From: Nonomuraea corallina
GTDB lineage: Bacteria > Actinomycetota > Actinomycetes > Streptosporangiales > Streptosporangiaceae
NCBI RefSeq assembly: GCF_027620315.1
Contig: NZ_JAPNNL010000005.1
Location: 1-64,000 of the forward strand
Reading direction: 5' to 3'
Length of the DNA stretch: 64,000 nt
Made by a program: the position numbers and the translations under genes
The notes under the pieces: generated by a model
Databases searched by the model: none
What the model was told of the DNA's origin: nothing
What the model saw: the letters and a program-made list of their open reading frames with translations, nothing else
Shown here: piece after piece, positions 36,263 through 44,499 of the stretch
Position numbering within the stretch: the first letter of the stretch is position 1
Layout: each line of letters opens with the position of its first letter

Positions 36263-39200
36263 CTACAGTAGCTCACGTCTAGTGGGGTCATTGATCCACA
36301 CGTCAGTAGCAGGTCGAACGGACTTTCTGTTTTCAAGAATTTCCGTTCGGACATGACCGCGACCACGCAAAAGGAATGCCTCCAAGAGGTCGGCTGCTAG
36401 CATAAATTCCGGTCGAGAAGTATCTAGCTGAATACCTTCAGTGCTGCCGATGTCGCTGCACTCGATCTGCTCACGAAGCCGTTTCAAAGCTTCTCTGAGA
36501 GAACCGCTCGATCGGTATTCCGCTAGAAGCATTATTAGCGCTGTTCCAGCAGCAGAATTGTACAGTTCAGGGTCTGCGATACTAGGAACGTCCACTACCA
36601 ATCTTGGGTGTGACCAGATAGCGCATGCTATAGCATACGGATCCACATGCCGAATCGCTCGGTGAGAGATCCTCCATTTAATCAAGGTGACAAGAGCGTC
36701 GGATTGAATAGCGTGACTGCCCAGCTTCAGTATAATGTCTACGGCATCAAGTGCAGCTGAGACTTCCTTTCTGTTTCCAACCAGTTCGTACGGGAGCATG
36801 ATTCTCGCGCCCGATTGGCGTCGGCGAAAAGGAATCATAAGGGATGCGATCCAAGGCTCAATGAGATCGACGATGTTCTCATTTCCGTCGCCATAGAAAG
36901 CACCATCCTGGACGGCCATGCCAATACGAACCCAGGACTCAAGCCTGCAATCTCCGATTAAACGCGCATAAGAGGCGTGCTGAAAGTCGGAGCCAGGGAT
37001 CTGCGATCCGACGTCAACTTTGTCGCCGTCAAGACTGAGTGTGTCCAAAATGGCATTCCAGCCACTTTGATCTAAGCTGCCTCGCCATAAATTGACTAAT
37101 GATACCCAGGAAGCGCGTGGGTTACTTTCTGTCGGGAAAATGCTGCTTAATGATGTTACCGTTTCGGCAATTGCGAGACGCAGAAGCACCAGATTGGCGC
37201 TGTAGGCACCAATCTGCCGTACTCTGTCTAAAGGTAGAGGGCGATACTCACTGTATCGCTCCGATGGGTGGCGTTGTCGGCAATTGGCTAGAAGCACTCC
37301 TAGGAGCTGTAGTATATTTTGCTTTTCTTCCGAGGGCATGGCGCGAAAGATTTCAGACACAAATGATGCTATTTGCCCTCGTGTAACGATAGGTTGATGA
37401 GACAATAGCGCGAATAGTAGATCGTCATTGAGTTCAGTCGCGCCGCGTCGCAATTCATTGATTGTGTATGACATGCCCTTGAGCGTCTTGATAATCTGTG
37501 CAGCTACCAAGTATTCACCAAAGGTGGCATGAAGAAATTCGTAGCTCCTCCTTGTGGTTCTCAAGCCTTCAATCTGAGCCTCTGCTGTATGGATGAAGAA
37601 GAACTTTCCTACCAGTTCCCGACCTAGCGTGGCAGTATCAATACTCATTGACCGGTTGCCGCTTAGCGCAGCTATATCGTTTCCAAGTTCGATATCGGTT
37701 GCATCCTGCCTGCCTCGGTTAAACATAGCAAACGCAGCTATCGACAGTTGCCATAAACCGTCATTGACCCCCTCGCGTTTCTGATCAGGGTTAGGGATGG
37801 TTTTGTGTCGCTTCCGCACTTCTCGAGTAAGAAAGTTCTCTAGTAGGTGACGATAAACATCAGAACTGGACACATCGATGTCCAGAGGGTGAGAGGACGG
37901 GTCCGAGGAGTAGAGGGCGAGCATCATTAGAAGTAGGGGTTGAGATGATAGCTCACGCAGACCAAGTGCTCCTTCGGGCGAAAGTACGCCCAACTTGCCC
38001 TCCGAAATCAAGGATGCATTTTCCTCCCTCCAAATTTGGAGCCATGATGCGATTTGATTATCGTCGAATTCCTCCAACCTAAGTAGCGGAGTTCCCTCTG
38101 AGATTTCGACACGGTCTGCTACAAGAGTACGTGACGTAACAATTGCCACCACCGGGCGCTGTTGTTCGGCCTCGCGGCGCTGGAATTCTGCCACCTCTAG
38201 CAGATAGCTTGATCGGTGTAGAGCTGATGCCTGGAGCAGCTCGTCTAGCCCGTCGAGAAGCACTACTCTAATTGTCGCTTGGCTTGTATCGGCTAATTCA
38301 TGCCACTCGACTCGCTTGTGAGTGTACAAATCGAGCGCTTGTTGTATTTGCTCGAATATCGGGGCGTCAGCGCTGACTCTCCTCAGCGGTACGCGAACGA
38401 CTGTATAGGATTGAACAGGTAGGCGCGCTGCAAGAACTTTCGTAAAGAGACTTTTGCCGGCTCCAGGGTGGCCCAGCACCACCAGGGGGAGTCTTGTTGC
38501 GTCGACGCTGGTTACATGGGCCGTGAGAATCAGATCTATATTGTCTTGTATCGACTGATCTTCCCACCACTCGTCGCTTGAGGGCCGTGCGCTGGGCCCG
38601 TAGCGTGCCATCCTGCAATGCGGGTCTACATATATCTGCCCGACGGTTGGAAAGCTGATTGGCTCCTGCTGTTTCGCCATGTCTATGGGGACAATTAAAT
38701 CGGCGAGAGCTCCCTTGTTTGCACGGCTTACTACGTTCATCAGTTCGCGGTTACCCGAACGGCTTGAGCCAGCTGCCACAGTCAGCAATTGCTCGATGCG
38801 GCTCAAGGCTACGCTCTTACTGTCAAGTGCCGTCTGAAGATCAGCTTGAATGGCGCGCATCTGGTAACGAGTTGCAGCATGCTCATGCATGCTTGCCCAG
38901 ACCAGGAATTCGGGTACGCTAGCAGCTAGCTTTATGAAGTTCGTCCTGTACTTCTCAACGGCACGATCAACCACGGTCTCTGGCGGTGACTTTTTAGATA
39001 TCTCCGCCCAGATTTGTAGCCCTTCTAGAAATCGAATCGAACGCTCACAGGTTTGCTTCAGCCATCTGCTTACTTCCGCAGCATTTTCTTCGAATCCACG
39101 AATAGCGGAAGGAGCAGGCACCACCGTACTATATATAGCGTCCAAGAAGTTTTCTCGTGAGTCTCGCCACTTTCCAGTGACAAGCATCTCTTGCTCGTCA

Positions 39201-39589
39201 TCACGTAGAGAAAGAGAATGGTCTGACTTGTCGCCAACCCATTCGTGCAGGGCATCGAAGAACGCAGCTGCTACTATGGTAGTGTGCGCCGCTGTAATTA
39301 GTTGATGGCGTTCGTACCCATTGGTTCCAAGTAGATGATCTGAAACCTTGTTTATCACCTTTCTGAGCAAACCCATAGCTTCATTTTTCTGATCAACCCA
39401 ACCCCAGACGGCTGCTAGTCCTGCTAACGGCGCCAGGCTTGGTGCTCCTATAGCAAGTGCCCCCGCCGCCATGCCACCAGACATGATCACGCCTCCGAGA
39501 AGCCTGTCGAGCTTCTCGATAGTCGGGCGTTCATAATGGCCGAGAATGCTGAGTGCGCCTTGGTACGTCAGCGCTGGATCTCGTTTCAT
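36263..39589 (-). CDS. NACHT-domain NTPase, candidate antiphage defence protein
   Basis: 1108 residues. N-terminal region (1-350) with a Gly/Ala-rich hydrophobic stretch (about 32-64) that could insert in a membrane. NACHT core: Walker A GHPGAGKS (373-380), Walker B VVLLDGLDE (442-450), sensor-like IVTSRT, and a winged-helix-like part with YEFLHATFGEYLVAAQI. An alpha-helical C-terminal half (about 720-1108) probably senses the trigger. Bacterial NACHT proteins with this layout protect against phages by abortive infection. Its base composition is much more AT-rich than the element backbone, indicating recent acquisition. GGAG lies 5 nt before ATG 39589. Confidence 0.85.
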   Translation of the reverse strand: MKRDPALTYQGALSILGHYERPTIEKLDRLLGGVIMSGGMAAGALAIGAPSLAPLAGLAAVWGWVDQKNEAMGLLRKVINKVSDHLLGTNGYERHQLITAAHTTIVAAAFFDALHEWVGDKSDHSLSLRDDEQEMLVTGKWRDSRENFLDAIYSTVVPAPSAIRGFEENAAEVSRWLKQTCERSIRFLEGLQIWAEISKKSPPETVVDRAVEKYRTNFIKLAASVPEFLVWASMHEHAATRYQMRAIQADLQTALDSKSVALSRIEQLLTVAAGSSRSGNRELMNVVSRANKGALADLIVPIDMAKQQEPISFPTVGQIYVDPHCRMARYGPSARPSSDEWWEDQSIQDNIDLILTAHVTSVDATRLPLVVLGHPGAGKSLFTKVLAARLPVQSYTVVRVPLRRVSADAPIFEQIQQALDLYTHKRVEWHELADTSQATIRVVLLDGLDELLQASALHRSSYLLEVAEFQRREAEQQRPVVAIVTSRTLVADRVEISEGTPLLRLEEFDDNQIASWLQIWREENASLISEGKLGVLSPEGALGLRELSSQPLLLMMLALYSSDPSSHPLDIDVSSSDVYRHLLENFLTREVRKRHKTIPNPDQKREGVNDGLWQLSIAAFAMFNRGRQDATDIELGNDIAALSGNRSMSIDTATLGRELVGKFFFIHTAEAQIEGLRTTRRSYEFLHATFGEYLVAAQIIKTLKGMSYTINELRRGATELNDDLLFALLSHQPIVTRGQIASFVSEIFRAMPSEEKQNILQLLGVLLANCRQRHPSERYSEYRPLPLDRVRQIGAYSANLVLLRLAIAETVTSLSSIFPTESNPRASWVSLVNLWRGSLDQSGWNAILDTLSLDGDKVDVGSQIPGSDFQHASYARLIGDCRLESWVRIGMAVQDGAFYGDGNENIVDLIEPWIASLMIPFRRRQSGARIMLPYELVGNRKEVSAALDAVDIILKLGSHAIQSDALVTLIKWRISHRAIRHVDPYAIACAIWSHPRLVVDVPSIADPELYNSAAGTALIMLLAEYRSSGSLREALKRLREQIECSDIGSTEGIQLDTSRPEFMLAADLLEAFLLRGRGHVRTEILENRKSVRPATDVWINDPTRRELL

Positions 39590-39602
39590 TCAATCTCCGG
39601 TA

Positions 39603-39833
39603 CTATGCACGGTTCCGTATTGCTCTATCCTGCAGCGCAAGTTTCAGCCGATATGTAGCTTGGATCATAGTCTTCGTATAAGCGCACTGAAGATCTATAG
39701 CGTGCCCCGCAACCGCATCAAATCCAGACCTATGCTTCTGCCACATTCTCATTGCTACTGTGCCACCTAGCCGCAGACAACTCAAGTCACCATCTCCTCG
39801 CTCTTTGTCACTTATAGGGTCGTTCTGTGCCAT
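39603..39833 (-). CDS. Small ORF directly upstream of the NACHT gene
   Basis: 76 codons ending 13 bp before the NACHT start, same strand and similar low GC. No family, no clear Shine-Dalgarno, and the 5' end touches the hairpin repeat. It could be a leader, a small regulator or chance. Confidence 0.25.
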   Translation of the reverse strand: MAQNDPISDKERGDGDLSCLRLGGTVAMRMWQKHRSGFDAVAGHAIDLQCAYTKTMIQATYRLKLALQDRAIRNRA

Positions 39834-39837
39834 ATAG

Positions 39838-39940
39838 GCGTGGGCGGTGCTGGTCGCGACCGGCCGGAGAGCCGCAGCGCGGCCAGCGACCGCCCGGCGC
39901 GGCAGCTCGCCGCAGGCGGGCTGCCCTTGATGACGAACAG
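39838..39940. repeat. Structured hairpin repeat, intact copy (copy A)
   Basis: Outer stem GGGCGGT/ACCGCCC (39842-39848, 39889-39895), inner stem CTGGTCGCG/CGCGGCCAG (39850-39858, 39878-39886), 19-nt loop with an inner CGGC/GCCG pairing, then a second GC-rich region ending CCTTGATGACG. A diverged copy at 56933-57020 keeps the loop (18 of 19 bases) while stem bases covary. Both copies sit just upstream of a defence gene. The rest of 39590-39988 holds nothing else I can support. Confidence 0.6.
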
Positions 39941-39988
39941 ATAAGTTGCTTTCTGGGCTGCCCGCAGCTGTGTCGGGTGGTGCTTGAG

Positions 39989-40717
39989 CTACTGGTAGCA
40001 GGGCTGAGCGGTGGCCCAGATCCGGATCATGCTCGTGAGGTAAGTTGCTGCTGGCCCTTCCTCGTTGCCGCCCATGAGGTGCATGACTGGGGCGTTGGCT
40101 GCTGGCGTGCCGTAGGCGTGGGTGTTGACGAGCAGTTCGTCGTCGGCCTGGTAGACGGAGTTGTAGAGCACCGTGCGATGTAGCCGGATCTCGACGCCCT
40201 GGACATCGAGTAGGGGCCGATACAGTGCGAGCGCGTTTTTGACCCTTGCGGTCATCACCTCGGTGCCGATGCCCTCGTCGGCTCCCCGCTGAGCAACGGC
40301 CTCCCCCTCGGGGTCACCCAGAAGGATGCGGACCTTCACGTCGGCCTTGGCCCGTGCCGTGAGGATGTCGAGAGCCGCCCGGTCCTCGGCGAGGAACAAC
40401 GCGCTGTAGGCCAGGATCCCGATCTCGCGTCGGGCAGCGCTGAAGTGGTTGCGCCAAACCGTTTGGGGGACGGTCCAGCGGTGCGGGTAAATCGCCTTGA
40501 CGCCTTCGACGAGTGCCTGGTGTCGTGGAGCGACCTCCGGCCATAGGTCGGCCTCGTCGACGTGGAGGAGATCGGCGACGGCCCAACGGTGACGCGGGTA
40601 GGGGATGCGGCCTTGAAGCCAGCGGGCGACGGTCTTGGGGTCGACGGCCAGGGCGGCGGCCACATCGGTGGCGCTGAGCCGGGCGGCAGCTAGTGCATAG
40701 CGGAGGTTGTCGTTCAC
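39989..40717 (-). CDS. XRE-type regulator with PLD-like (DUF5919-like) C-terminal domain
   Basis: 242 residues: N-terminal HTH (about 8-60; LSATDVAAALAVDPKTVARWLQG) and a C-terminal domain with VRILLGDPEG and LHRTVLYNSVYQADDELLVNTHAYG, a pattern like a degenerate phospholipase D HKD fold. Closely related to the protein at 42776-43516 in the same element. Probably a regulator that senses a small ligand. Its promoter region holds AGACGTCCC repeats. Confidence 0.78.
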   Translation of the reverse strand: MNDNLRYALAAARLSATDVAAALAVDPKTVARWLQGRIPYPRHRWAVADLLHVDEADLWPEVAPRHQALVEGVKAIYPHRWTVPQTVWRNHFSAARREIGILAYSALFLAEDRAALDILTARAKADVKVRILLGDPEGEAVAQRGADEGIGTEVMTARVKNALALYRPLLDVQGVEIRLHRTVLYNSVYQADDELLVNTHAYGTPAANAPVMHLMGGNEEGPAATYLTSMIRIWATAQPCYQ

Positions 40718-40767
40718 GACCGGCCTACCCCTTCCGGAAGGTGACCCTGTGCTGCGACGTTAACACC

Positions 40768-40786
40768 AGACGTCCCTAGACGTCCC
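40768..40786. promoter_or_regulatory. Direct repeats AGACGTCCC in a divergent promoter
   Basis: Two copies of AGACGTCCC one helical turn apart (40768 and 40778), between the divergent XRE gene (start 40717) and the gene at 40873. The same core recurs at 41696-41717 and 43531-43570 within the element. Confidence 0.5.
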
Positions 40787-40872
40787 CAAGTTGCGGTGTT
40801 CCCGCCCTACTCGCCGGCGCGAACCTCGACCCACAGCACACGAACCCCGCACCGACGTCAGGGAGACTCGGC

Positions 40873-41226
40873 ATGCAGACGAGCAAGACGATCAAGGACC
40901 AGCAGCGCGCCTACGCCCAACGGCTGCTGGCCGCACTTGGCAAGCACCTGTCCGCATGGGACGTCACGGCGGTGCTCATCATCACCGCCGACGGCCGCCC
41001 CGCCCTGGACGTGACCGACATCCGGGGCCGGATGCGGCGGGTGTTCGTGCACCTGTCGTTCTGCTGGTTCTACTGGGGCGACCGCGGCGACGAACGGGTC
41101 TCCTTCCTCCAGATGGCCGGCGCGGTGGACCGCATCGAGCAGGCCGCCCGCGACGGCTGGCACGACGGCGAGCAGGGCGAACTCAGCATCAACCTGGACC
41201 ACATCCTCGATGCCCACCGCGGCTGA
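40873..41226 (+). CDS. Hypothetical protein of the AICE regulatory region
   Basis: 117 residues, compact alpha/beta with VLIITADGRPALDVTDIRGRMRRVFVHLSF. CAGGGAGA precedes ATG 40873. No family with known function recognised. Next to the GntR gene on the same strand (overlapping or 4 bp apart depending on that start). Confidence 0.6.
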   Translation: MQTSKTIKDQQRAYAQRLLAALGKHLSAWDVTAVLIITADGRPALDVTDIRGRMRRVFVHLSFCWFYWGDRGDERVSFLQMAGAVDRIEQAARDGWHDGEQGELSINLDHILDAHRG

Positions 41227-41230
41227 GACG

Positions 41231-41683
41231 ATGGCCGAGCGCCGATGGCTGACCGGCGGGCGCGCCTACCCCCAGATCGCCGGCCGCATCCGCGACCAGA
41301 TCCACACGGGCCAGTTCCCGCCCGGCACGGTCCTGCCCTCTGAGGCGGAGCTGTGCCGGACATTCGGCGTCGCCCGCAACACCGTCCGGCGCGGCCTGGC
41401 CCTCCTGGAGGACGAGGGGCTTGTGGTGACCGTCCCGTCCAAGGGCCGCGTGGTCGCCGGGCAGGCCGGAACCACCTCGTACCGGTACCAGGAGATCGCC
41501 GCGACCCTGCGCGAGCAGATCCAGCGCGGCGACCTCGCCCCCGGCGCTGCGCTGCCGAGCGAGGCCGAGCTACGCCGCCGCTTCGCCACCTCGCGCAACA
41601 CCGTGCGGCAAGCCCTGGCCGTCCTGGAACACGAGGGGCTGATCGTGGCCGAGCATGGCCGGGGCCGTTTCGTCCGCGATTAA
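41231..41683 (+). CDS. Tandem double GntR-type winged-helix protein
   Basis: 150 residues made almost entirely of two GntR DNA-binding domains (about 10-70 and 83-148), each with a PSEAELCRTFG/PSEAELRRRFA motif and RNTVR recognition helix, with no effector domain. Two HTH units in one chain would bind a tandem or inverted operator as a monomer. ATG 41231 avoids overlap with the previous gene; ATG 41210 is an alternative. Confidence 0.78.
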   Translation: MAERRWLTGGRAYPQIAGRIRDQIHTGQFPPGTVLPSEAELCRTFGVARNTVRRGLALLEDEGLVVTVPSKGRVVAGQAGTTSYRYQEIAATLREQIQRGDLAPGAALPSEAELRRRFATSRNTVRQALAVLEHEGLIVAEHGRGRFVRD

Positions 41684-41695
41684 CACACCCGCTGG

Positions 41696-41717
41696 CGAGA
41701 CGTCCGAGGACGTCTCG
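41696..41717. promoter_or_regulatory. 22-bp palindrome before the HD-domain gene
   Basis: Perfect 10-bp arms CGAGACGTCC and GGACGTCTCG around GA, 13 bp after the double-GntR stop and 40 bp before the HD gene. It contains the same AGACGTCC core as 40768-40786 and is a good candidate operator for one of the element regulators. Confidence 0.6.
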
Positions 41718-41756
41718 CCTCGCCCTCTGGATTCACGGGCACCCTTGCCGCCTATC

Positions 41757-42332
41757 GTGAACCACGTGGGACAAGTCGAGTGGGCATACGGCCTGGCCAA
41801 GGACCTGCTGAAGGCGGAGCTGCCCCGGCGCTGGGCACACACCCAGGGGGTCGCCGAGCAGGCCGAGACCCTGGGGCCGATCCTCGGCGCGGACACCGAC
41901 ATCCTGATCGCCGCGTGCCTGCTGCATGACATCGGCTACGCCCCGGACCTCATCGACACCGGCATGCACCAGCTCGACGGCGCCCGCTACCTGCGCGACG
42001 TGGCCGGGGCCGATGAGCGGCTGTGCCGCCTGGTGGCCTACCACTCCTGCGCGGACAACGAGGCCCGGCAACGCAACCTGCTCGACGTCCTGGCCAAGGA
42101 ATTCGACCAGGAGCGGCCAGACCTGGCTCGGGCGCTCACGTACTGCGACATGACCACCGATCCGGATGGGCGGCATCTGGACGTGCGCGATCGGCTGGCG
42201 GAGATTCACTCCCGGTACGGTCCCGAGCACGTGGTGAGCCGGTCGATCGCTGCTGCGACGCCGTGCATCGTGTCGTCGGTGCGGGCGGTGGAGTCGGCGC
42301 TATCCGATGTGCGGCAGGCCGGTGCCGGCTAG
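41757..42332 (+). CDS. HD-domain phosphohydrolase-like protein
   Basis: 191 residues with HD metal ligands: His in WAHTQGVAEQA, His-Asp in CLLHDIGYAPD, His in GMHQLDGARYL and a later Asp (TYCDMTTDPDG). Probably a metal-dependent phosphohydrolase on nucleotides. I chose GTG 41757, downstream of the 22-bp palindrome, although the frame is open from 41655. Convergent with the Nudix gene (33-bp overlap). HD and Nudix together suggest nucleotide clean-up or signalling in the element. Confidence 0.75.
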   Translation: MNHVGQVEWAYGLAKDLLKAELPRRWAHTQGVAEQAETLGPILGADTDILIAACLLHDIGYAPDLIDTGMHQLDGARYLRDVAGADERLCRLVAYHSCADNEARQRNLLDVLAKEFDQERPDLARALTYCDMTTDPDGRHLDVRDRLAEIHSRYGPEHVVSRSIAAATPCIVSSVRAVESALSDVRQAGAG

Positions 42333-42776
42333 GTAGTGCTCGATCCGCATCCGCATCGACCGATCCATCTTCAGTCCCGCCACCTGGTCGCGGGGTACCC
42401 AGCGGACTTCGCGCGACTCGTCGCTCGGTGTCGGCTGGCCGCTGACGGCTCGGCCGGTCAGGACGAGGGAGAACTCTTGGCGGGCCTCGCTGTTGCTGGT
42501 GTAGAGGATGACGTGGCGGGGGTCGCTGTAGGTGCCGACCAGGCCGGTGATCTCACAGGTGATGCCGGTCTCTTCGAGAGTCTCGCGGATGGCGGCTTGG
42601 GGGATGGACTCGCCCAGGTCGATCGCGCCGCCGGGGACGGCCCAGTTGTCGTTGTCGGTGCGGCGGATCATCAGCAGGTCGCCGGCCTGGTTGGTGACGA
42701 TGACGTTGACGGACGGCACGAGGCTGTTGGGCTTGGGTGCTTCCGGGTCGTCGTAGAAGTCGATGCGTCGTGCCAT
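42300..42776 (-). CDS. Nudix hydrolase
   Basis: 158 residues with a complete Nudix box: GGAIDLGESIPQAAIRETLEETG (first Gly at about residue 49). Nudix genes are a recurrent part of actinomycete integrative elements, where they are proposed to hydrolyse a nucleotide signal. The ATG overlaps the stop of the XRE gene (TGATG), so they are coupled. Confidence 0.88.
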   Translation of the reverse strand: MARRIDFYDDPEAPKPNSLVPSVNVIVTNQAGDLLMIRRTDNDNWAVPGGAIDLGESIPQAAIRETLEETGITCEITGLVGTYSDPRHVILYTSNSEARQEFSLVLTGRAVSGQPTPSDESREVRWVPRDQVAGLKMDRSMRMRIEHYLAGTGLPHIG

Positions 42777-43516
42777 CACTGCTCCACCGGCTTGGCCTGG
42801 TCCCATACCTTGTCGAAGCTGTCGGCGTAGGTGGCCACCATGTCGCCTCCGGCCACCCGGCTTAGGTGGAGCACGGGGGCATTGCCGGCGCGGCTGCCGT
42901 ACACGTGGGTGTTGATCAGGAACTCGTCGTCGGCGCGGTAGATCGAGTTGTACAGCACCGTGCGGTGCATCCGGATCTCGACGTTGTCCAGTCCGCTGAT
43001 CGGCCGGTACAGCACCAGGGCGTTACGGATCTGGGCGGCCAGGCCGTCGCCGCTCTCCTCATCAGCCCCGCGCTGGGCTACCTCGGCGCTGTCGGGGTCT
43101 CCGAGCAGGATGCGCACCCGGACCCCGGCGCGGGCCTTGTCTCCGAACAGCCGGACCATGCCGCCGTCGTCGGCCAGGAAGAGCCCGCTGTAGACCAGGA
43201 CGCCGATGTCCTGGGATGCCGCGCTGAACAGTCGTCCCCAGATGTCCCGGGGCACCGACCAGCGGTGCGGGTAGACGGCGATGATCTCGCTTCGTGAGGC
43301 GGAGGTCACCTGTTCGGGGCTGAGCGCTTCCGGCCACAGGTAGGCCTCGTCCACTCCCAGGTATGAAGCCGTGGCAAAGCGGTGCTTACGGTACGGCTCA
43401 CGGCCCTTGGTCACCCACCGCTCGACCGTCTTGGGATCGACCTCGATGGCCTGGGCCAGATCGGCGATGGACACGCCTTTTCGCAGCAGGGCCGCGCGTA
43501 GCCGTTCGTTGGCCAT
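42776..43516 (-). CDS. XRE-type regulator with PLD-like (DUF5919-like) domain, paralogue 2
   Basis: 246 residues, same layout as 39989-40717: HTH (VSIADLAQAIEVDPKTVERW) and C-terminal VRILLGDPDSAEVAQRGADEE and MHRTVLYNSIYRADDEFLIN. GGGAGAG stands before ATG 43516. Coupled to the Nudix gene. Two such paralogues within 4 kb suggest duplication or replacement within the element. Confidence 0.8.
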   Translation of the reverse strand: MANERLRAALLRKGVSIADLAQAIEVDPKTVERWVTKGREPYRKHRFATASYLGVDEAYLWPEALSPEQVTSASRSEIIAVYPHRWSVPRDIWGRLFSAASQDIGVLVYSGLFLADDGGMVRLFGDKARAGVRVRILLGDPDSAEVAQRGADEESGDGLAAQIRNALVLYRPISGLDNVEIRMHRTVLYNSIYRADDEFLINTHVYGSRAGNAPVLHLSRVAGGDMVATYADSFDKVWDQAKPVEQ

Positions 43517-43530
43517 CTCTCCCGCTCCGT

Positions 43531-43570
43531 GGGACGTCCGGGGACCTGGCCATCGTAGGCCGGACGTCTT
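43531..43570. promoter_or_regulatory. GACGTC motifs upstream of the XRE/Nudix operon
   Basis: GGACGTCCC (minus, 43539-43531) and AAGACGTCC (minus, 43570-43562), about three helical turns apart, directly upstream of ATG 43516. Third occurrence of the element-wide motif. Confidence 0.5.
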
Positions 43571-43663
43571 GAACATGTCCCGTCGTGTAGTGATCTCGTC
43601 CTGACACTCCGTCGCATTCTCGGTTCGCAAGCACGAACGACGAACCGAAGGAGGCGATCGGAC

Positions 43664-43873
43664 ATGAGTCACGAGATCTACCCCGAGCCCATCTGCGCCT
43701 GCGGCGCACACCTCGACGAGGGCCAGAGCCGGTGCCGTAAGTGCCGCTCCCGTGACCGGTGGATCAAGCGGCAGGTGGCCAAGCGCAAGCGCGACGGGCA
43801 TCGGCGCGACGAGACCCGTCGTTCCCCGCGCGCTCCGCGCGGCCTGGCCTCGGCGGGGGTGATCTGGTCATGA
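43664..43873 (+). CDS. Small zinc-ribbon-like basic protein
   Basis: 69 residues: CACGAHLDEGQSRCRKC gives a Cys4-type cluster in residues 11-27, followed by an Arg/Lys-rich tail. GAAGGAGG precedes ATG 43664. Overlaps the next small gene by 4 bp. Likely DNA- or RNA-binding; function unknown. Confidence 0.6.
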   Translation: MSHEIYPEPICACGAHLDEGQSRCRKCRSRDRWIKRQVAKRKRDGHRRDETRRSPRAPRGLASAGVIWS

Positions 43874-44061
43874 CCCTGATCCCGCTGATCATCGCCGGAG
43901 TCATCGGCGTCGCGCTGCTGGTCGGGTACGTGGCGGTGCTGGTTGGCATCCGCCGTGAGGACAAGCGGCTGAGCCTGCGGCAGAACCCGGATGGGGCGTC
44001 GGCGGTGCTGGCGCGGCGGGTTACCGGCTGCTACGTCCGGAACGGCGTGTCGTGGACGTAG
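43870..44061 (+). CDS. Small single-pass membrane protein
   Basis: 63 residues with one TM helix (about 3-27) and a charged tail. ATGA overlap with the zinc-ribbon gene. The 3' end overlaps the convergent GntR gene by 41 bp. Small membrane proteins are common in the spread/transfer regions of such elements. Confidence 0.55.
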   Translation: MTLIPLIIAGVIGVALLVGYVAVLVGIRREDKRLSLRQNPDGASAVLARRVTGCYVRNGVSWT

Positions 44062-44389
44062 CCAACTGCTCTTCGACCTTCGCCAGCCGGACAGCCAAGT
44101 CCTGCACGGTGGCGCGCAACTCGGCCAGCTCGTCGCCGGCCTTCGGGTCCGGCGGAAGTTCGCCGGCCTCGCGGACAAACACGCCCTTGCCCTGCTGGCC
44201 GATCACCAGACCCTCGGTACGCAGCACACCCACGGCGAGCTTCACCACCGACAGGGACGCGTCGTACCGCTCGGCGAGCTTGGTCGTGGACGGCAGCGGG
44301 GTTCCGGGCGCCAGAGAGCCGCCGCGGATCTGCGCGCGCAGGTCGTCGGCGATCTGGAGGTAGGCGGGCTGCCCGGTGTTTCTGACCAT
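44021..44389 (-). CDS. GntR-family repressor, KorSA-like
   Basis: 122 residues: one GntR winged helix (about 1-72; LPSTTKLAERYDASLSVVKLAVGVLR) and a C-terminal coiled coil (LRATVQDLAVRLAKVEEQL). It lies divergent to the transfer operon, as korSA does in pSAM2-type elements, and probably represses both that operon and itself. A near-identical gene occupies the same place in element 2 (61888-62271). Confidence 0.85.
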   Translation of the reverse strand: MVRNTGQPAYLQIADDLRAQIRGGSLAPGTPLPSTTKLAERYDASLSVVKLAVGVLRTEGLVIGQQGKGVFVREAGELPPDPKAGDELAELRATVQDLAVRLAKVEEQLATSTTRRSGRSSR

Positions 44390-44438
44390 CGCCCTTCTAT
44401 CTCACCACGAATGTTCGACCTGGCCAACCGAGGGAACA

Positions 44439-44467
44439 TTGACAACCGAGCCAACTAGGTTAACTAT
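44439..44467 (+). promoter_or_regulatory. Promoter of the AICE 1 transfer/replication operon
   Basis: TTGACA (44439-44444), 17-bp spacer, AACTAT (44462-44467), with AACAT and ATGTT half-sites flanking. The same arrangement (TTGACA, 17 bp, TTCTAT) is found at 62352-62380 in element 2, at the same place between GntR and SCO3933-like genes. Confidence 0.5.
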
Positions 44468-44499
44468 GTTGCTCACGACGAAAGAGGAGGTCACCACCC

